Assembly (NCBI GenBank): GCA_032718475.1
Contig: JAUCBJ010001188.1
Span: 1-64,000, forward strand
Origin: Nemertoderma westbladi
Taxonomy: Eukaryota; Xenacoelomorpha; Nemertodermatida; Nemertodermatidae
DNA length: 64,000 bases
Direction of reading: 5' to 3'
Made by a program: the position numbers and the translations under genes. Within the stretch, counting starts at the first letter, position 1, and each line of letters starts with the position of its first letter. Positions 1 through 10,061 of this stretch are shown piece after piece. Under the pieces are notes generated by a model. That model was not told the DNA's origin and did no database searches. It saw only the letters and a list, made by a program, of their open reading frames with translations.

Positions 1-841
1 TGGAACTGCTCGTCCTTGGCTTGACGCTTGCCAAGGACTCCTCCTTCTGGTACATGCCGCGAGCTGTGAGCTCCGGCTGTTGTCGCTGTGGGCGCGGCGG
101 TCCTGATCCTCCACTCGTTCAGAGGTCAATGACCCCAGACGAGTCTCCTTAGGCCGCCAATTGTGCGCTGGGTAATAAATCTAGACGTATATATCAGAGC
201 GACGATGATATATAAAGGATTGGACATATTCGGGCTTAATAATGCGTTCGTCGAAACTTCCCGAAATAATTTGGAGTAAATATCGTATAAACCGTGGATC
301 GTGGGTATAGTTAGTAGACGGATGGATGGCGCGAATCTCGTCTGGATACTCAGGCGTGACCTTCCTTTCCTGGTGAAGCGAAGTGAACGTGGTCCAGGAA
401 CTCGAGTCCCGTGCCGCTTCGCGCCGCGCCTCTAGGTCTTTATAGGCTCGGTATAGCGAAATGGCCGCCGCCGTGTCTATCAAACTGGGTGTCGAACAGG
501 TTTAATCTCTGTAAACGGATCTAATGTCGTAACGGTCGGCGTAATGGGTCTTGGAGGTCGCTTTCGCTGAAGTCGATACTGATCATCGGGTCGCTGATCG
601 GGTAACCTCCCTCGTTGTATCTAAGGAATTGGTGAGCTGGACATCGCGTTAATATCGGTTCTGGATGTTGCTCGTCTAGTCGGTCGGGAATCGTGGGTTT
701 GTATTTCCCATTTAGCTCCATCACCGACCGCCCATGGTAGTAAACGTTCGAGTCTTTACATCCCGGTCGCGCGAATGGTAACTCCGCCTCCTCTCTGGCA
801 GTAAATCCTCTGCGCGGTTGCGCTCTAATATCCTTCTCCAT
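1..841 (-). pseudogene. BEL1 post-pol accessory frame (ORF3), broken and cut by window edge
   Basis: Seen in two open pieces on the minus strand: 521-841 (106 aa, starting MEKDIRAQPRRGF) and 181-483 (100 aa), with coding-like sequence continuing to base 1. The pieces align by eye with the post-pol frame of BEL2 (28,664-30,366): the start MEKDIRAQPRRG matches MEKGIQREPRWG, the motif HDPRFIRYLLQI matches HDSGFRVVREYLLQI, and the Ser/Arg-rich stretch nearest base 1 matches the tail beginning near 29,900. It lies downstream of pol, where some LTR elements carry env, but I see no signal peptide or membrane segment. The zinc knuckles present in BEL2 are missing, so the middle is probably deleted. 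Function unknown; nucleic-acid binding is inferred only from the BEL2 relative. Confidence 0.55.
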
Positions 842-1605
842 TATGCCCCGCGTATATACATATATATCCCAATAAGTGTTCCGTTACGCAAACCAATTAC
901 ACTGTGGGTAATCAGTTAGATGTCGCCGAAGGACAGACCTCCCGAACCCCCTCCGCCTTCCAGCAGTTCAGGTTCGACTCTCTAGATCCCGTCTCTTCCT
1001 AACTAACTATCCTCTAACCTATTCCCATGCATAGCGCAAAAACTTTGGAGATAAACTGGCCGTGACCAACTCACTTTTTGATGCCCAAACTACTCCCATT
1101 ACTCGTACTAAACTACAGTAGTTAGAAAGGACCATAGCCACAATACTCGACTATACCAAACCCACAGGTTTGATAATCGAACATCACACATCCTGCAAAC
1201 TACTGAGTGGGGTCCGTGCACGCCTCTGGTGCTACTAACCTTTAGCACCTTAGTTGCACTGTTGGCACCAATCTGTGGAAGTTGCTAAACTCAATTTACA
1301 CTCCTACGTAATATAGCCGTCACCATGGTTTCTAAATGCTATTTTCCAGGCTTCACGACTTTTCAATTTACTGTTTATCTATAGACGAATTCTAAAACGC
1401 GTCTATACACAGCGTCTGGAATTGTCTTGGGTTCACTTCTAATTTTTTTTTTTAAAATTTTCTAATTTTCCAAAAATTTTTGAAAATAAAATTTTGTTTT
1501 GATACCCACCAGACAAAACTCAACGCAAATCACCACAACCCCGCTCCTATGCATTTCCTTGTATTTGCATACGAGGAATGCATACGAAGTGAGTTGCGTC
1601 CAACA
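842..1605 (-). other. BEL1 spacer between pol and ORF3, with inverted repeat
   Basis: No open frame. An imperfect inverted repeat (ATGCATTTCCT at 1549-1559, AGGAATGCAT at 1574-1583) lies just after the pol stop. The sense-strand sequence CATAGGAGCGGGGTT next to it resembles CATAGGAGCGGGATT in the equivalent spacer of BEL2. One copy of the BEL1-specific near-palindrome (1157-1172) and a poly-T/A-rich patch near 1440-1500 are also here. Confidence 0.5.
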
Positions 1606-4600
1606 CTAATTCTGTTTTGAGGCAGGAGACAAACTATAATCTCCCGTCTCGATACGTGTCTCCTCTAATAACACAATATCTTGGACCGGTCGGTCCAAGG
1701 TGTGTAAACCATTAGTTTTACACTTTTTTGGGTGCGGACACTTGCACCTAATTTTCACAGTGACTGTGCGCACTATGTTTTGCACGTCTGGGTGTGTGTG
1801 CAAGATCACTCCTGTCTCCCAATACTTTCTCTTGACAATGGGTTCGGTTATCAACACGTAATCTCCCTTTTGGAGACTCCGAACCGTTTTGTACCACTTT
1901 GTTCTGGTGGATATGGTGGGAAGATAGTATTCCCGCCAATATTCCCAGAATGTGTACGCCACTAACTGTGTTACTTTCCAGCTTTTACGACTATATAGGT
2001 CGGCACTAATGGGTTCTGATGCCGGCACAAGAAATGCTGGACTCTGCATTAGCAAATGATTCGGCGTTAATGCAACACCGTCTGGCAACATAGCTATCGG
2101 CCTCGAGTTTAGGGTATGCTCGATTTCAATGAAAGCTGTAACCAGTTCGTCGTCGGTAAGTTGTTTGTTCACAGGCAACGTTTTGGCAATGGCCTGTTTT
2201 ACAGAGCGAACTAAACGCTCCCAACTTCCTCCTCTCCAAGGACTTTCTGGAGTATTGAATCTCCACTCTACTCGTTGCGGCAAAAGTGCTGCAGAAATTT
2301 CCTTATTCTGTGCTACTTTATGAGCCGCGTTCAACTCGCTATTCCCTCCGACAAAGTTTGTACCCTTATCGGAGTAGAACGCCTTTACTAGTCCTCTCCT
2401 GGCCATAAATCTCTTTAAGGCCAGGAGCAGAGATTTGGTCGACATGTCTGCCACACGCTCAATGTGTATGGCTCTACTAGCCATACATGTCAGTAGCAGA
2501 CCCCATCGCTTGTGGGTCAGCCGTCCACTCTTTGCTTCAATCGGACCAAAACAGTCCACCCCTGTGTTCGTAAAGGGTGGGTCATATGCCTGCACTCTCG
2601 CTTCCGGGAGTTCAGCCATCTCCTGTTCCAATACTCTGGCGTTCACCCTCTTGCAAACCAGACAGGCGTCGTACATGGTGCCGACTGCCCTGCTTGGCTG
2701 CAATAGAATGAATCGCTGTCTCGCTGCCGACAAACAGTGTAACTTTCCCGCGTGATGCAACCTCTTGTGTATATCCCATAGAATCGCTCTTTGCAATTCT
2801 ATTGGGTGACTAGGGATTATCACTGGGAACCGAAACTGTGAGTTTATGTCGACAGTCTGGATTCTCGATCTATGACAAATTAAACCCTTATGGATTAATG
2901 GACTCCATTTTCTAAGGGGTTTATAGAGAACTGGTCGTTGAGCCGATAATAGATGGAATTCTTTTGGGAAGGCACACATCTGATAATGTTTCAAATGCTT
3001 TAATTCCGCTTGATCAATCTCATCCTCTGTCAGAGGTTGTTTCAATTTCCGAATTCGCTCACTATTGGTGCTCAATGGTTCTCTCAAATGTTTCGAATGT
3101 TTTAAACGAAGGTACAAAATATATCGGCTTAACCACGCAGTTCTTTTACAAATTGTCAGCCAAGAGGCAGACGAATTTAGTAATTTGTCATAAACACTGC
3201 ATGACTCTAATGCCAGCGACGGTTGTCCGCTAACTAATGGAAGTTTCGAATCCAAACCCGCAGGTTTGGAAACCGAAGGATCCATTGTGTCGGTCATTTT
3301 CTGTCCGTCACTTACCAATTGTGACTCCGGTTTAGTCTGTAAGGGTGGTTTGATGTCATAACTTACCCTTCCGGACCTAGTAGTCACGTAAGTCTGTTGG
3401 TCTGACAGGTCTCCGGGCCGCTCCAATAACTCTTCAGGCCGCTCCAATGACTCTTCAGGCCGCTCCAATGACTTAAGTTTGGCTTTAGACTTCGACTTAG
3501 AGACTTTCTCCACTTTGACTTCTGCATCTTCAGGCATCGGATTGGTCACTATCTTTAGTCGCTCTGGCCAATGTTCCTGTGTCCTCGTTAGAAAATCAGG
3601 TCCATGCAACCAAAACTCCTGCGACTCTTCCTGACAGAATTCCGCCGGCATTGCACCTCTCGAAGTTATGTCGGCCGGGTTCAACACTCCCGGACAATGT
3701 CTCCATTGTTCCTTCGTCGAAAAGTCAACGATCTGAGCGCGTCTGTTGGCCACAAATGTCTTTAGTGCAATATTGTCGGCCGCAATGTATACTAACACTA
3801 AGGATGCGTCCGTCCAATAGAATAAGGTCAACGTCGTGTCTAATTCCTCTGTTATTTGCTTACTTACCTCGACTGAAACTACAGCCGCCTGTAACTCTGC
3901 ACGAGGGACAGTCATGTATTTGACCGGCATTGTCTTTGATCTAGAAGTCACAAAGGCCGTCTCAAACTTGTCCTGACTTACCTCTCGGCGAAGGTAGGCT
4001 ACCATACCAAAGCCGGTGTCACTTGCGTCACTAAATAGGTGGAGTTCGAGATCAGCTGGAAATACCAGCTGATTCGGAAAGTAGGATCGGGGCACATCTA
4101 TATTTTTCAATAGATGCAACTCGGCTTCCCACTCTCTCCACTGCTTTGCATGTATAGGAGATATTGGTTCGTCCCACTCCAGGTCGGACAACCAAATTTT
4201 CCTCATGCACGCTCGTGCCTGTAATATAACCGGACTGATAAAGTTCATCGGGTCAAATAGTCTACTTAGAGTCGATAAGCAAATTCTCTTTGTCAAAACT
4301 TTGTCTGGGCTACTGGGCTCAAATCTAACTCTTACCTGGAACTTATCTGAGTTCGGGTTCCAAGCGAGTCCCAGTACTCGCGCCATGGGAATTGGTTCTA
4401 CCCCCAATTCAATGTCTCCGCTCCCGCGATCTTTCACCGGGAACGACTCTAATAGGGCCTCCGAGTTCGTAGTGAACTTGGTCAGAGGAAAACCCCCTGT
4501 AGCCAAGCACTCTTGCAGGCCGTGAGCCACTTCTATGGCTTGTTCCGCCGTGTCCTTGGACACCAATCCGTCGTCCATGTAGAAGTTTCTCAAGATGGAC

Positions 4601-7600
4601 TCGATAACCTCTACTGGGTACTTACCAATCTGGGCTGTTGCCGTTTTCTTTAGAACGAACAGCGTGCCATTCGGACTATCGCGGGCGCCAAATATCCTAA
4701 CGTACATTTGGTATGTAACCACTGGGCCGGATAAGTCTTCATTCTCAAACCAGAGAAAGCGAAGGCTATCCTGGTCTGCCTTACAGGCTCTTACCTGGTG
4801 GAACATCGCCTCGATGTCACAAGTAAATGCGAATCGCCGCTGTCTAAAACGCAACAGTATTCCAATCAAATAGTTGTTCAGGTTGGGACCATCCATCAAC
4901 TCTGAATTCAGGGACATACCTCTATAGACTGCTGCGCAGTCGTTGACTACTCGGACTTTGTCTGGCTTGTCAGGGTGAGTCACATAGTGGTGTGGAAGGT
5001 AATAAGTCTGGTCTGTCACTAAGTCAGGGTCCTCTACCTTCCCAGCAAATCCCTTGGCGAAATAGTTGTTGATCTGGGCGCAATACTTCTCTCTAATGTC
5101 CGGATTCTTCAACAACCGAGCCCTTACTCCGTTTAATCTTTTCAAGGCTAAGCTGTAGTTGTTCTCCAACTTAGGTGGTTGTCGACGCCACAACATTCCA
5201 ACTTCAAAATGTCCAGTCGGTAGCAGACGTATGGTGTCTTCCATCATCTCCAACGACCGTTTCTCATCAGTAGACATGGCTAGGTCATATCCACCGGGTT
5301 CCATTGCGTCCCTATCCAGCCATTCGACGGTTCTGGCTCCTGTCTCGAGGTCCTGGCGTATCAATTCCTTCTGTAGCTCCTCCTCACTGTATTGGAAAAT
5401 GTCTAGGTCTCGATATTTAGCCACTTGACCCTCCACTATGTCTGTATAAGTCAAAACGTTAGTCAAATAGGTAGCGTGGGCCGCTGAACCAGACCCACGG
5501 GTCTGATAACAGTAGTCCTCGGGTTCACTATCTGTCCGGTTGTTATGAAGTGGTTCCGACAACCTAACATTATCGGGAATCAACTCCTCGTCCGACTCGC
5601 TAAAGTCACTATAGTGGTCAATACAGGTTCTCCTAAACTCGTCTATGTCTGGTGGTTCTACTAACGGTGGTTGAGTTATAGGCTGTAATTCATCGTATCT
5701 GTCCATTGGCTTGTCGCCACCTGTAAACTCATAAGACATGGGTACTCTTGTATACCAACCTAATATAGTCCTATGGGCATGTGGTCCGTTGACATGCGGT
5801 TCAGCTGGTCTCGTTTCCCATATTTGGTGTGCGATCAGCTGTTCTGCACCAATTAACATAGAAACATTCCTATAACCTACCTGGTGTCTGGGTATCCTGA
5901 GCTTGTCAAAATACTCCTGTGCTATGGGACTCATCGGCGGCACCTTACCTAACTGCCTGCCGAATCCCTTCATAGCTAGACACTTAAATCCGTCCAATGG
6001 CAAAGCTTTCCGTTCTTGTCGAGTATGCTGGTCTCTCGGAAGTAGGGAATCTAGTTCTACCGAAATTCTGTGTCCCTTGAGGTCTCCTACCCCATGCATA
6101 GACTTCAACTCTATTTGGATCTCCTCGGCGTCCTGGAAGCTAGAAACGGCTCTCGCCACTTCCTCGTCGATATAGGATAATGTGGACGCAGTGTCCAACA
6201 TCACATATATTCGCTTCGATCCCTTATCGCCAGTGAGTTTCACCGGAATCACGCTAAATATTTCCGACGTGGCCGATGATAAATACGTCCGTGCGCTGGT
6301 CGATGAACTATCCGCGGTGAAACCTTGGCAGGTCACTTCTCTTGCGCTCGACTCGCCATCCTCGTCCGACGAACCTGGTTGGTAACCATCGTCTTGGATG
6401 CCAGTGTACGTATTCCTCCTTATCGATACGGGTTCTTTGCTCCCCTTCCTTTGAGGATTTCGCTGTAAGTAACGGTCCGTTGGGGTATGGAAATCCGCAT
6501 GTAGCAACTTGTGATGTAGTCTGCCGCATTCCATGCATCCGTCCTTGCTGTTCGGGCACTGTCGCCGTACATGACCTGGCGCAAGACATGCCCAACAGGT
6601 GTCCAACGTCCGCACTTGAACTCTTCTCTGTTCCGAATTTAATTCTTTGAACCGTCTGCAACTATCTAACTTATGGTCGTCAGATCTTACCTCCTTTAGT
6701 AAACAGTATTGGCAACCTACAAATCCATCCGGCAACTCCTGTTGCTTCAACCTAGGTCTATCTAACCGCTCACCTGACCATACTCGCGAGTCTGATCTAA
6801 AGGCTGGGGTACTCGAATTATATCTGTCTACTGAGTTATAAGTCACAGTGGTCCTGTCATCGTCAAAACTTACCATAGACTTACCGGTAGCAGGTTTAGA
6901 CTCCCTCATATTCTCCTCTGAGAAGTTTGATTTCATCTCTGCTACTGCGTCTGTGGCTATCATGTCATGAATATGCTGAAGTGTCAACACCTTACCTTGG
7001 CCCTCCAACTTATTCTCTAATTTGCGCCATTTCTGTCGGTAACGCATGTTTAAACGTCTTATTACGCTTTTCAAAACTTCGGCGTGATCACCATGATGAG
7101 GTAGATTCACCGTCCTCAAGATGTCCAATGCGTTCGAAATAGCGTTCGCCAAGTTCAACAGCTCTAACGGAGTTGTAATCCTTCCGCCCTTACCCAAGTC
7201 TTCTACTATCGACTGCGCCATCTTGGTTTTATTCCCGTAGATGTCACTAAGTGTCTTCATCGCTAACTCAAACGCTCTCTCGTTGCCGACGAAGTTGTCA
7301 GCAATGGCTCTAGGTTCTCGATGGAGCATCTGAAGCAAATAGTTGAACTTCTCGTTGGGAGTAAAGGTGCTGTTGGTTAGCTGCTCGTCGACATAGGTTT
7401 TAAAGGTCCTCCAGTGCTTATGGTTACCCATAAACTTCTGGGGTTGTTGCGTCGGCAGTCCTTGCCTAGCAGCAAACTTACCTATGTCCCTAAGGGTTGC
7501 GTCGTTCCGGGTTAACAAATGGTTTAGTTCCGCAGGGTTGTTAAGTCTGGTCCTTTCCCGGTGGTTCCAACTTACCTGCTCCGCGTCCGTCCTTCTTTCC

Positions 7601-8952
7601 TTATAGTTTCGGGACTTCTGACGTCTCATTTCTTCCTCTTCATCACTTGACTCGGTGTCAGTCCTTAGCGCTCGCGATGGTTTGCGCGCCGAGGCCCTGA
7701 CCCAAGCTTCCTCAATAAATTTCTCAGCCGAATTTTCGAAATTGGGATTATGGATATTCGGGACAGGCGTCCTTACCTGAGGTCTATGTGATATAGTTTC
7801 CTCCGATATGCGTACTCGTTGACTAGGCTGGACTTTATCTAACTCAGGCCTGCTAGGATTTGAATTACTTCTTACCTGGGCTGCTTCCTTTAACCGTAGG
7901 TTGCTAAGCATGTCCGTTATAGGTTGGATGTGCGGCGATATAGCTTGCGCTAAACTAGCACTTAACTCATCCCTCGTAATAAATTCCTGGCTAGGGTTCT
8001 GTTGTATAGTCGGCTCTATCTGAGTAATCCGCTGTCTCTCATATGATCCCTCTTCCGGTTTAACCCGGAAGTTCTCCGTCGAACTGGGTCGGCGCTCCGT
8101 CCGCGTATTCCAAACCCGCGGGTTCGGTTCGCCAAATACTCGGCCCGTCGGAGTTTCTTCTCTAAATTCTCCGTTGTCACGTTCGGTATACAGTGGTGCG
8201 GCGTTCCGATGACGTAGATCCTGGGCGATGGGTGAGGCACTAATACCAACTGGCGTGCGATATGTAGAGAACGGTTTAACGATCCGTGTACTCGTAATAG
8301 CTGGACCGGGTATAGGAATTCTGGTCGTCGTCGACTCGCGTATAGCCGGAGTTCTCGCTTCCTGTTCGGCCTTCTGCAGTGCGAACAGTTCTCGCAACTC
8401 AGTCCCTACACTCGCCCCACATTCTTCGAGCATTCGCATCCCCTTCTCGGCGATTTCGTTCGCCTTCCTAGTCCGTTCTTCGCTCTCTAAACTTAATCTC
8501 GCACTTTCCAACTGCGCCAGTTTACGTTCTTCTTCTTCCCTCGCTCGTCTCGCTGCGCCCTCTTCTTCCACTCGCGACCTTTCTTCATACAATGCGCGTC
8601 TTCTTTTCTCGATCTCGAGTTCACGTTCCTTGCGTCCGCGTTCGAGTTGAAGCTCGCGCTCCTTCTGTTCACGATCGAGTTTCTTGCGCTCGCGTTCGGC
8701 TTGGAGTTCGCGTTTCTTCGCTTCCTGTTCGCGTTCGAGTTGGAGTTCGCGTTTCTTCGCTTCCCGTTCGCATTCAAGTTGGAGTTCGCGTTTCTTCGCT
8801 TCCCGTTCGCATTCGAGTTGGAGTTCGCGTTCTCTCTGTTCGCATTCGAGTTCCTCGCGCTCGCGCTCGGCTTGAAGTTCACGTTCCCTTTGCTCGCGTT
8901 CCGCTCGCTCGCGCTTACTTATCTCTTCCAACTCTCGTAACTCTGCGTCCAA
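1606..8952 (-). CDS. BEL/Pao retrotransposon Gag-Pol polyprotein (BEL1)
   Basis: An uninterrupted 2,448-residue frame. Approximate order: Glu/Arg/Lys-rich coiled coil with repeated ELQLECEREAKK-type units (1-200); DUF1759-type capsid-like region (490-680); zinc knuckles CQYC...H...C and CWACLAPGHVRRQC (750-830); DUF1758 aspartic protease with LDTAST (about 917); reverse transcriptase with the active site FYMDDG (about 1460); RNase H with FSDASDTGFG (about 1640); integrase with an HHCC zinc region (2065-2105) and catalytic D, D, E near TGVDCFG (2133), YSDKGTNF (2195) and SPWRGGSWER (2240). This order is diagnostic of BEL/Pao. It copies element RNA to DNA and integrates it. No stop or frameshift is visible, so it may encode working enzymes. 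The frame needs a shift from the upstream gag frame. The sense strand is unusually rich in GGTAAG. Confidence 0.92.
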   Translation of the reverse strand: MDAELRELEEISKRERAEREQRERELQAEREREELECEQRERELQLECEREAKKRELQLECEREAKKRELQLEREQEAKKRELQAERERKKLDREQKERELQLERGRKERELEIEKRRRALYEERSRVEEEGAARRAREEEERKLAQLESARLSLESEERTRKANEIAEKGMRMLEECGASVGTELRELFALQKAEQEARTPAIRESTTTRIPIPGPAITSTRIVKPFSTYRTPVGISASPIAQDLRHRNAAPLYTERDNGEFREETPTGRVFGEPNPRVWNTRTERRPSSTENFRVKPEEGSYERQRITQIEPTIQQNPSQEFITRDELSASLAQAISPHIQPITDMLSNLRLKEAAQVRSNSNPSRPELDKVQPSQRVRISEETISHRPQVRTPVPNIHNPNFENSAEKFIEEAWVRASARKPSRALRTDTESSDEEEEMRRQKSRNYKERRTDAEQVSWNHRERTRLNNPAELNHLLTRNDATLRDIGKFAARQGLPTQQPQKFMGNHKHWRTFKTYVDEQLTNSTFTPNEKFNYLLQMLHREPRAIADNFVGNERAFELAMKTLSDIYGNKTKMAQSIVEDLGKGGRITTPLELLNLANAISNALDILRTVNLPHHGDHAEVLKSVIRRLNMRYRQKWRKLENKLEGQGKVLTLQHIHDMIATDAVAEMKSNFSEENMRESKPATGKSMVSFDDDRTTVTYNSVDRYNSSTPAFRSDSRVWSGERLDRPRLKQQELPDGFVGCQYCLLKEVRSDDHKLDSCRRFKELNSEQRRVQVRTLDTCWACLAPGHVRRQCPNSKDGCMECGRLHHKLLHADFHTPTDRYLQRNPQRKGSKEPVSIRRNTYTGIQDDGYQPGSSDEDGESSAREVTCQGFTADSSSTSARTYLSSATSEIFSVIPVKLTGDKGSKRIYVMLDTASTLSYIDEEVARAVSSFQDAEEIQIELKSMHGVGDLKGHRISVELDSLLPRDQHTRQERKALPLDGFKCLAMKGFGRQLGKVPPMSPIAQEYFDKLRIPRHQVGYRNVSMLIGAEQLIAHQIWETRPAEPHVNGPHAHRTILGWYTRVPMSYEFTGGDKPMDRYDELQPITQPPLVEPPDIDEFRRTCIDHYSDFSESDEELIPDNVRLSEPLHNNRTDSEPEDYCYQTRGSGSAAHATYLTNVLTYTDIVEGQVAKYRDLDIFQYSEEELQKELIRQDLETGARTVEWLDRDAMEPGGYDLAMSTDEKRSLEMMEDTIRLLPTGHFEVGMLWRRQPPKLENNYSLALKRLNGVRARLLKNPDIREKYCAQINNYFAKGFAGKVEDPDLVTDQTYYLPHHYVTHPDKPDKVRVVNDCAAVYRGMSLNSELMDGPNLNNYLIGILLRFRQRRFAFTCDIEAMFHQVRACKADQDSLRFLWFENEDLSGPVVTYQMYVRIFGARDSPNGTLFVLKKTATAQIGKYPVEVIESILRNFYMDDGLVSKDTAEQAIEVAHGLQECLATGGFPLTKFTTNSEALLESFPVKDRGSGDIELGVEPIPMARVLGLAWNPNSDKFQVRVRFEPSSPDKVLTKRICLSTLSRLFDPMNFISPVILQARACMRKIWLSDLEWDEPISPIHAKQWREWEAELHLLKNIDVPRSYFPNQLVFPADLELHLFSDASDTGFGMVAYLRREVSQDKFETAFVTSRSKTMPVKYMTVPRAELQAAVVSVEVSKQITEELDTTLTLFYWTDASLVLVYIAADNIALKTFVANRRAQIVDFSTKEQWRHCPGVLNPADITSRGAMPAEFCQEESQEFWLHGPDFLTRTQEHWPERLKIVTNPMPEDAEVKVEKVSKSKSKAKLKSLERPEESLERPEELLERPGDLSDQQTYVTTRSGRVSYDIKPPLQTKPESQLVSDGQKMTDTMDPSVSKPAGLDSKLPLVSGQPSLALESCSVYDKLLNSSASWLTICKRTAWLSRYILYLRLKHSKHLREPLSTNSERIRKLKQPLTEDEIDQAELKHLKHYQMCAFPKEFHLLSAQRPVLYKPLRKWSPLIHKGLICHRSRIQTVDINSQFRFPVIIPSHPIELQRAILWDIHKRLHHAGKLHCLSAARQRFILLQPSRAVGTMYDACLVCKRVNARVLEQEMAELPEARVQAYDPPFTNTGVDCFGPIEAKSGRLTHKRWGLLLTCMASRAIHIERVADMSTKSLLLALKRFMARRGLVKAFYSDKGTNFVGGNSELNAAHKVAQNKEISAALLPQRVEWRFNTPESPWRGGSWERLVRSVKQAIAKTLPVNKQLTDDELVTAFIEIEHTLNSRPIAMLPDGVALTPNHLLMQSPAFLVPASEPISADLYSRKSWKVTQLVAYTFWEYWREYYLPTISTRTKWYKTVRSLQKGDYVLITEPIVKRKYWETGVILHTHPDVQNIVRTVTVKIRCKCPHPKKCKTNGLHTLDRPVQDIVLLEETRIETGDYSLSPASKQN

Positions 8953-10061
8953 CTTACGTGTGCGCTCCCGTTCCCGCTCGGCTTCCTTCCGTGCTTCTGT
9001 GCACGCAAAACTTCCGCCTGCTGTTCGTCTAGTCGGCGTCTTCTCTCCTCCGCCGAGTTGTGAGAAACAAGGGATCTAGCACATATTACCTTACCTCGCG
9101 CGTGACTAACCTGGGAATCGCCGCTGTCTCTAGATGCATCGTCGGGTGGAGTTAACGTCCTCTGTTGGATGTTCTCCGTCGTCGGTAGCACCTGACCCGG
9201 TACCACCACTCCATTCTGCATCAGCCAGCTAGTAACTTCCCTCTGATAACGGCGCTCCTCTTTATCCTGCGTCTCTTCTCGCTCCACTAAGTCTCTCAAC
9301 TCTGCGTCACTCACCTGAGTCGCCTGCGCTTGTGATGCCCATAGCAGCCAGTTCTCCGTCCTAACTCGTCGGAATCGCTCCGATAACTCGCGGTGCTCCA
9401 ACAAGGCTGCTAAAACCCTGTCGTAAATCCTCGTTGCTACGTCGCTCGACTGAGACTCTACTGCCTTCTTCGCTAGGACTGCAAGCTCCTCCGTCTGCTT
9501 GAATAACGCTGAGTTATATCCTCTTCTAATCTCTGCTAACTCTACCCTCCCGATGTTCGCTGAGTCGGCTAACATTTTCCTTACCTTGTCCGCCGTCCGA
9601 GTTATATGTCCGGCGTGCGCACGAAGTTTCTTCTTTATCACGATATCGAACTCTCTATCACTCACCTGACTTACACTCGGTGGACTTGAAGGATTATTTC
9701 GGGAACTACGGGTACTCCTTACAGCCGTCGGAACCACGGCACTTACCATACCCACAGGTCTGGAAACCGGGCTCCGGGCTCTCGCTTCTGCTACACTACC
9801 CTCCCTATCACTCACCTCTGGTTGGGTTGCTGTACAATCCTTCCTATCAGTAGCGGTAGGGGATCCTAATACTATTACTTGAGGTTGTTGTTCTTCCTCA
9901 CTAGTCACTGTCTCGTCCTCCTGTTCACTTACGTCAGCGTCGCTCGCTGCGTCGTCATAGTCGGCATTGTCGTCAACAGTAATATTTACGCTATCGTCAG
10001 TCGGCGGTCCAGCCGCCGTCTCATAGCTGTCCTCTAGTGCCTCCTTGTCTGAGACACTCAT
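8919..10061 (-). CDS. BEL1 N-terminal gag frame
   Basis: A 380-residue frame that begins MSVSDKEALEDSYE after a leader and overlaps the long gag-pol frame by about 34 bp in another frame. It has an acidic, low-complexity N-terminus, then a helical region (about 140-290) resembling the N-terminal part of BEL2 Gag. The peptide VSD(R/A/K)E recurs at least four times, three of them encoded by a repeated CAGGTGAGTGA-like DNA. Near base 9,000 the coding signal passes to the pol frame: the charged stretch there continues the coiled coil at the start of the 2,448-aa frame. A minus-one shift would connect them. I see no canonical slippery heptamer, so it could be programmed or a mutation. Confidence 0.75.
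   Translation of the reverse strand: MSVSDKEALEDSYETAAGPPTDDSVNITVDDNADYDDAASDADVSEQEDETVTSEEEQQPQVIVLGSPTATDRKDCTATQPEVSDREGSVAEARARSPVSRPVGMVSAVVPTAVRSTRSSRNNPSSPPSVSQVSDREFDIVIKKKLRAHAGHITRTADKVRKMLADSANIGRVELAEIRRGYNSALFKQTEELAVLAKKAVESQSSDVATRIYDRVLAALLEHRELSERFRRVRTENWLLWASQAQATQVSDAELRDLVEREETQDKEERRYQREVTSWLMQNGVVVPGQVLPTTENIQQRTLTPPDDASRDSGDSQVSHARGKVICARSLVSHNSAEERRRRLDEQQAEVLRAQKHGRKPSGNGSAHVSWTQSYESWKR

Noticed and set aside
8919-9030. Canonical slippery heptamer for minus-one frameshifting in BEL1
   Set aside because: A minus-one change is needed here, but no X XXY YYZ heptamer is in phase.
8592-9032. Plus-strand frames with Leu/Phe/Arg repeats opposite the BEL1 coiled coil
   Set aside because: Antisense shadows of the Glu/Lys/Arg repeat in gag-pol; no independent motif.
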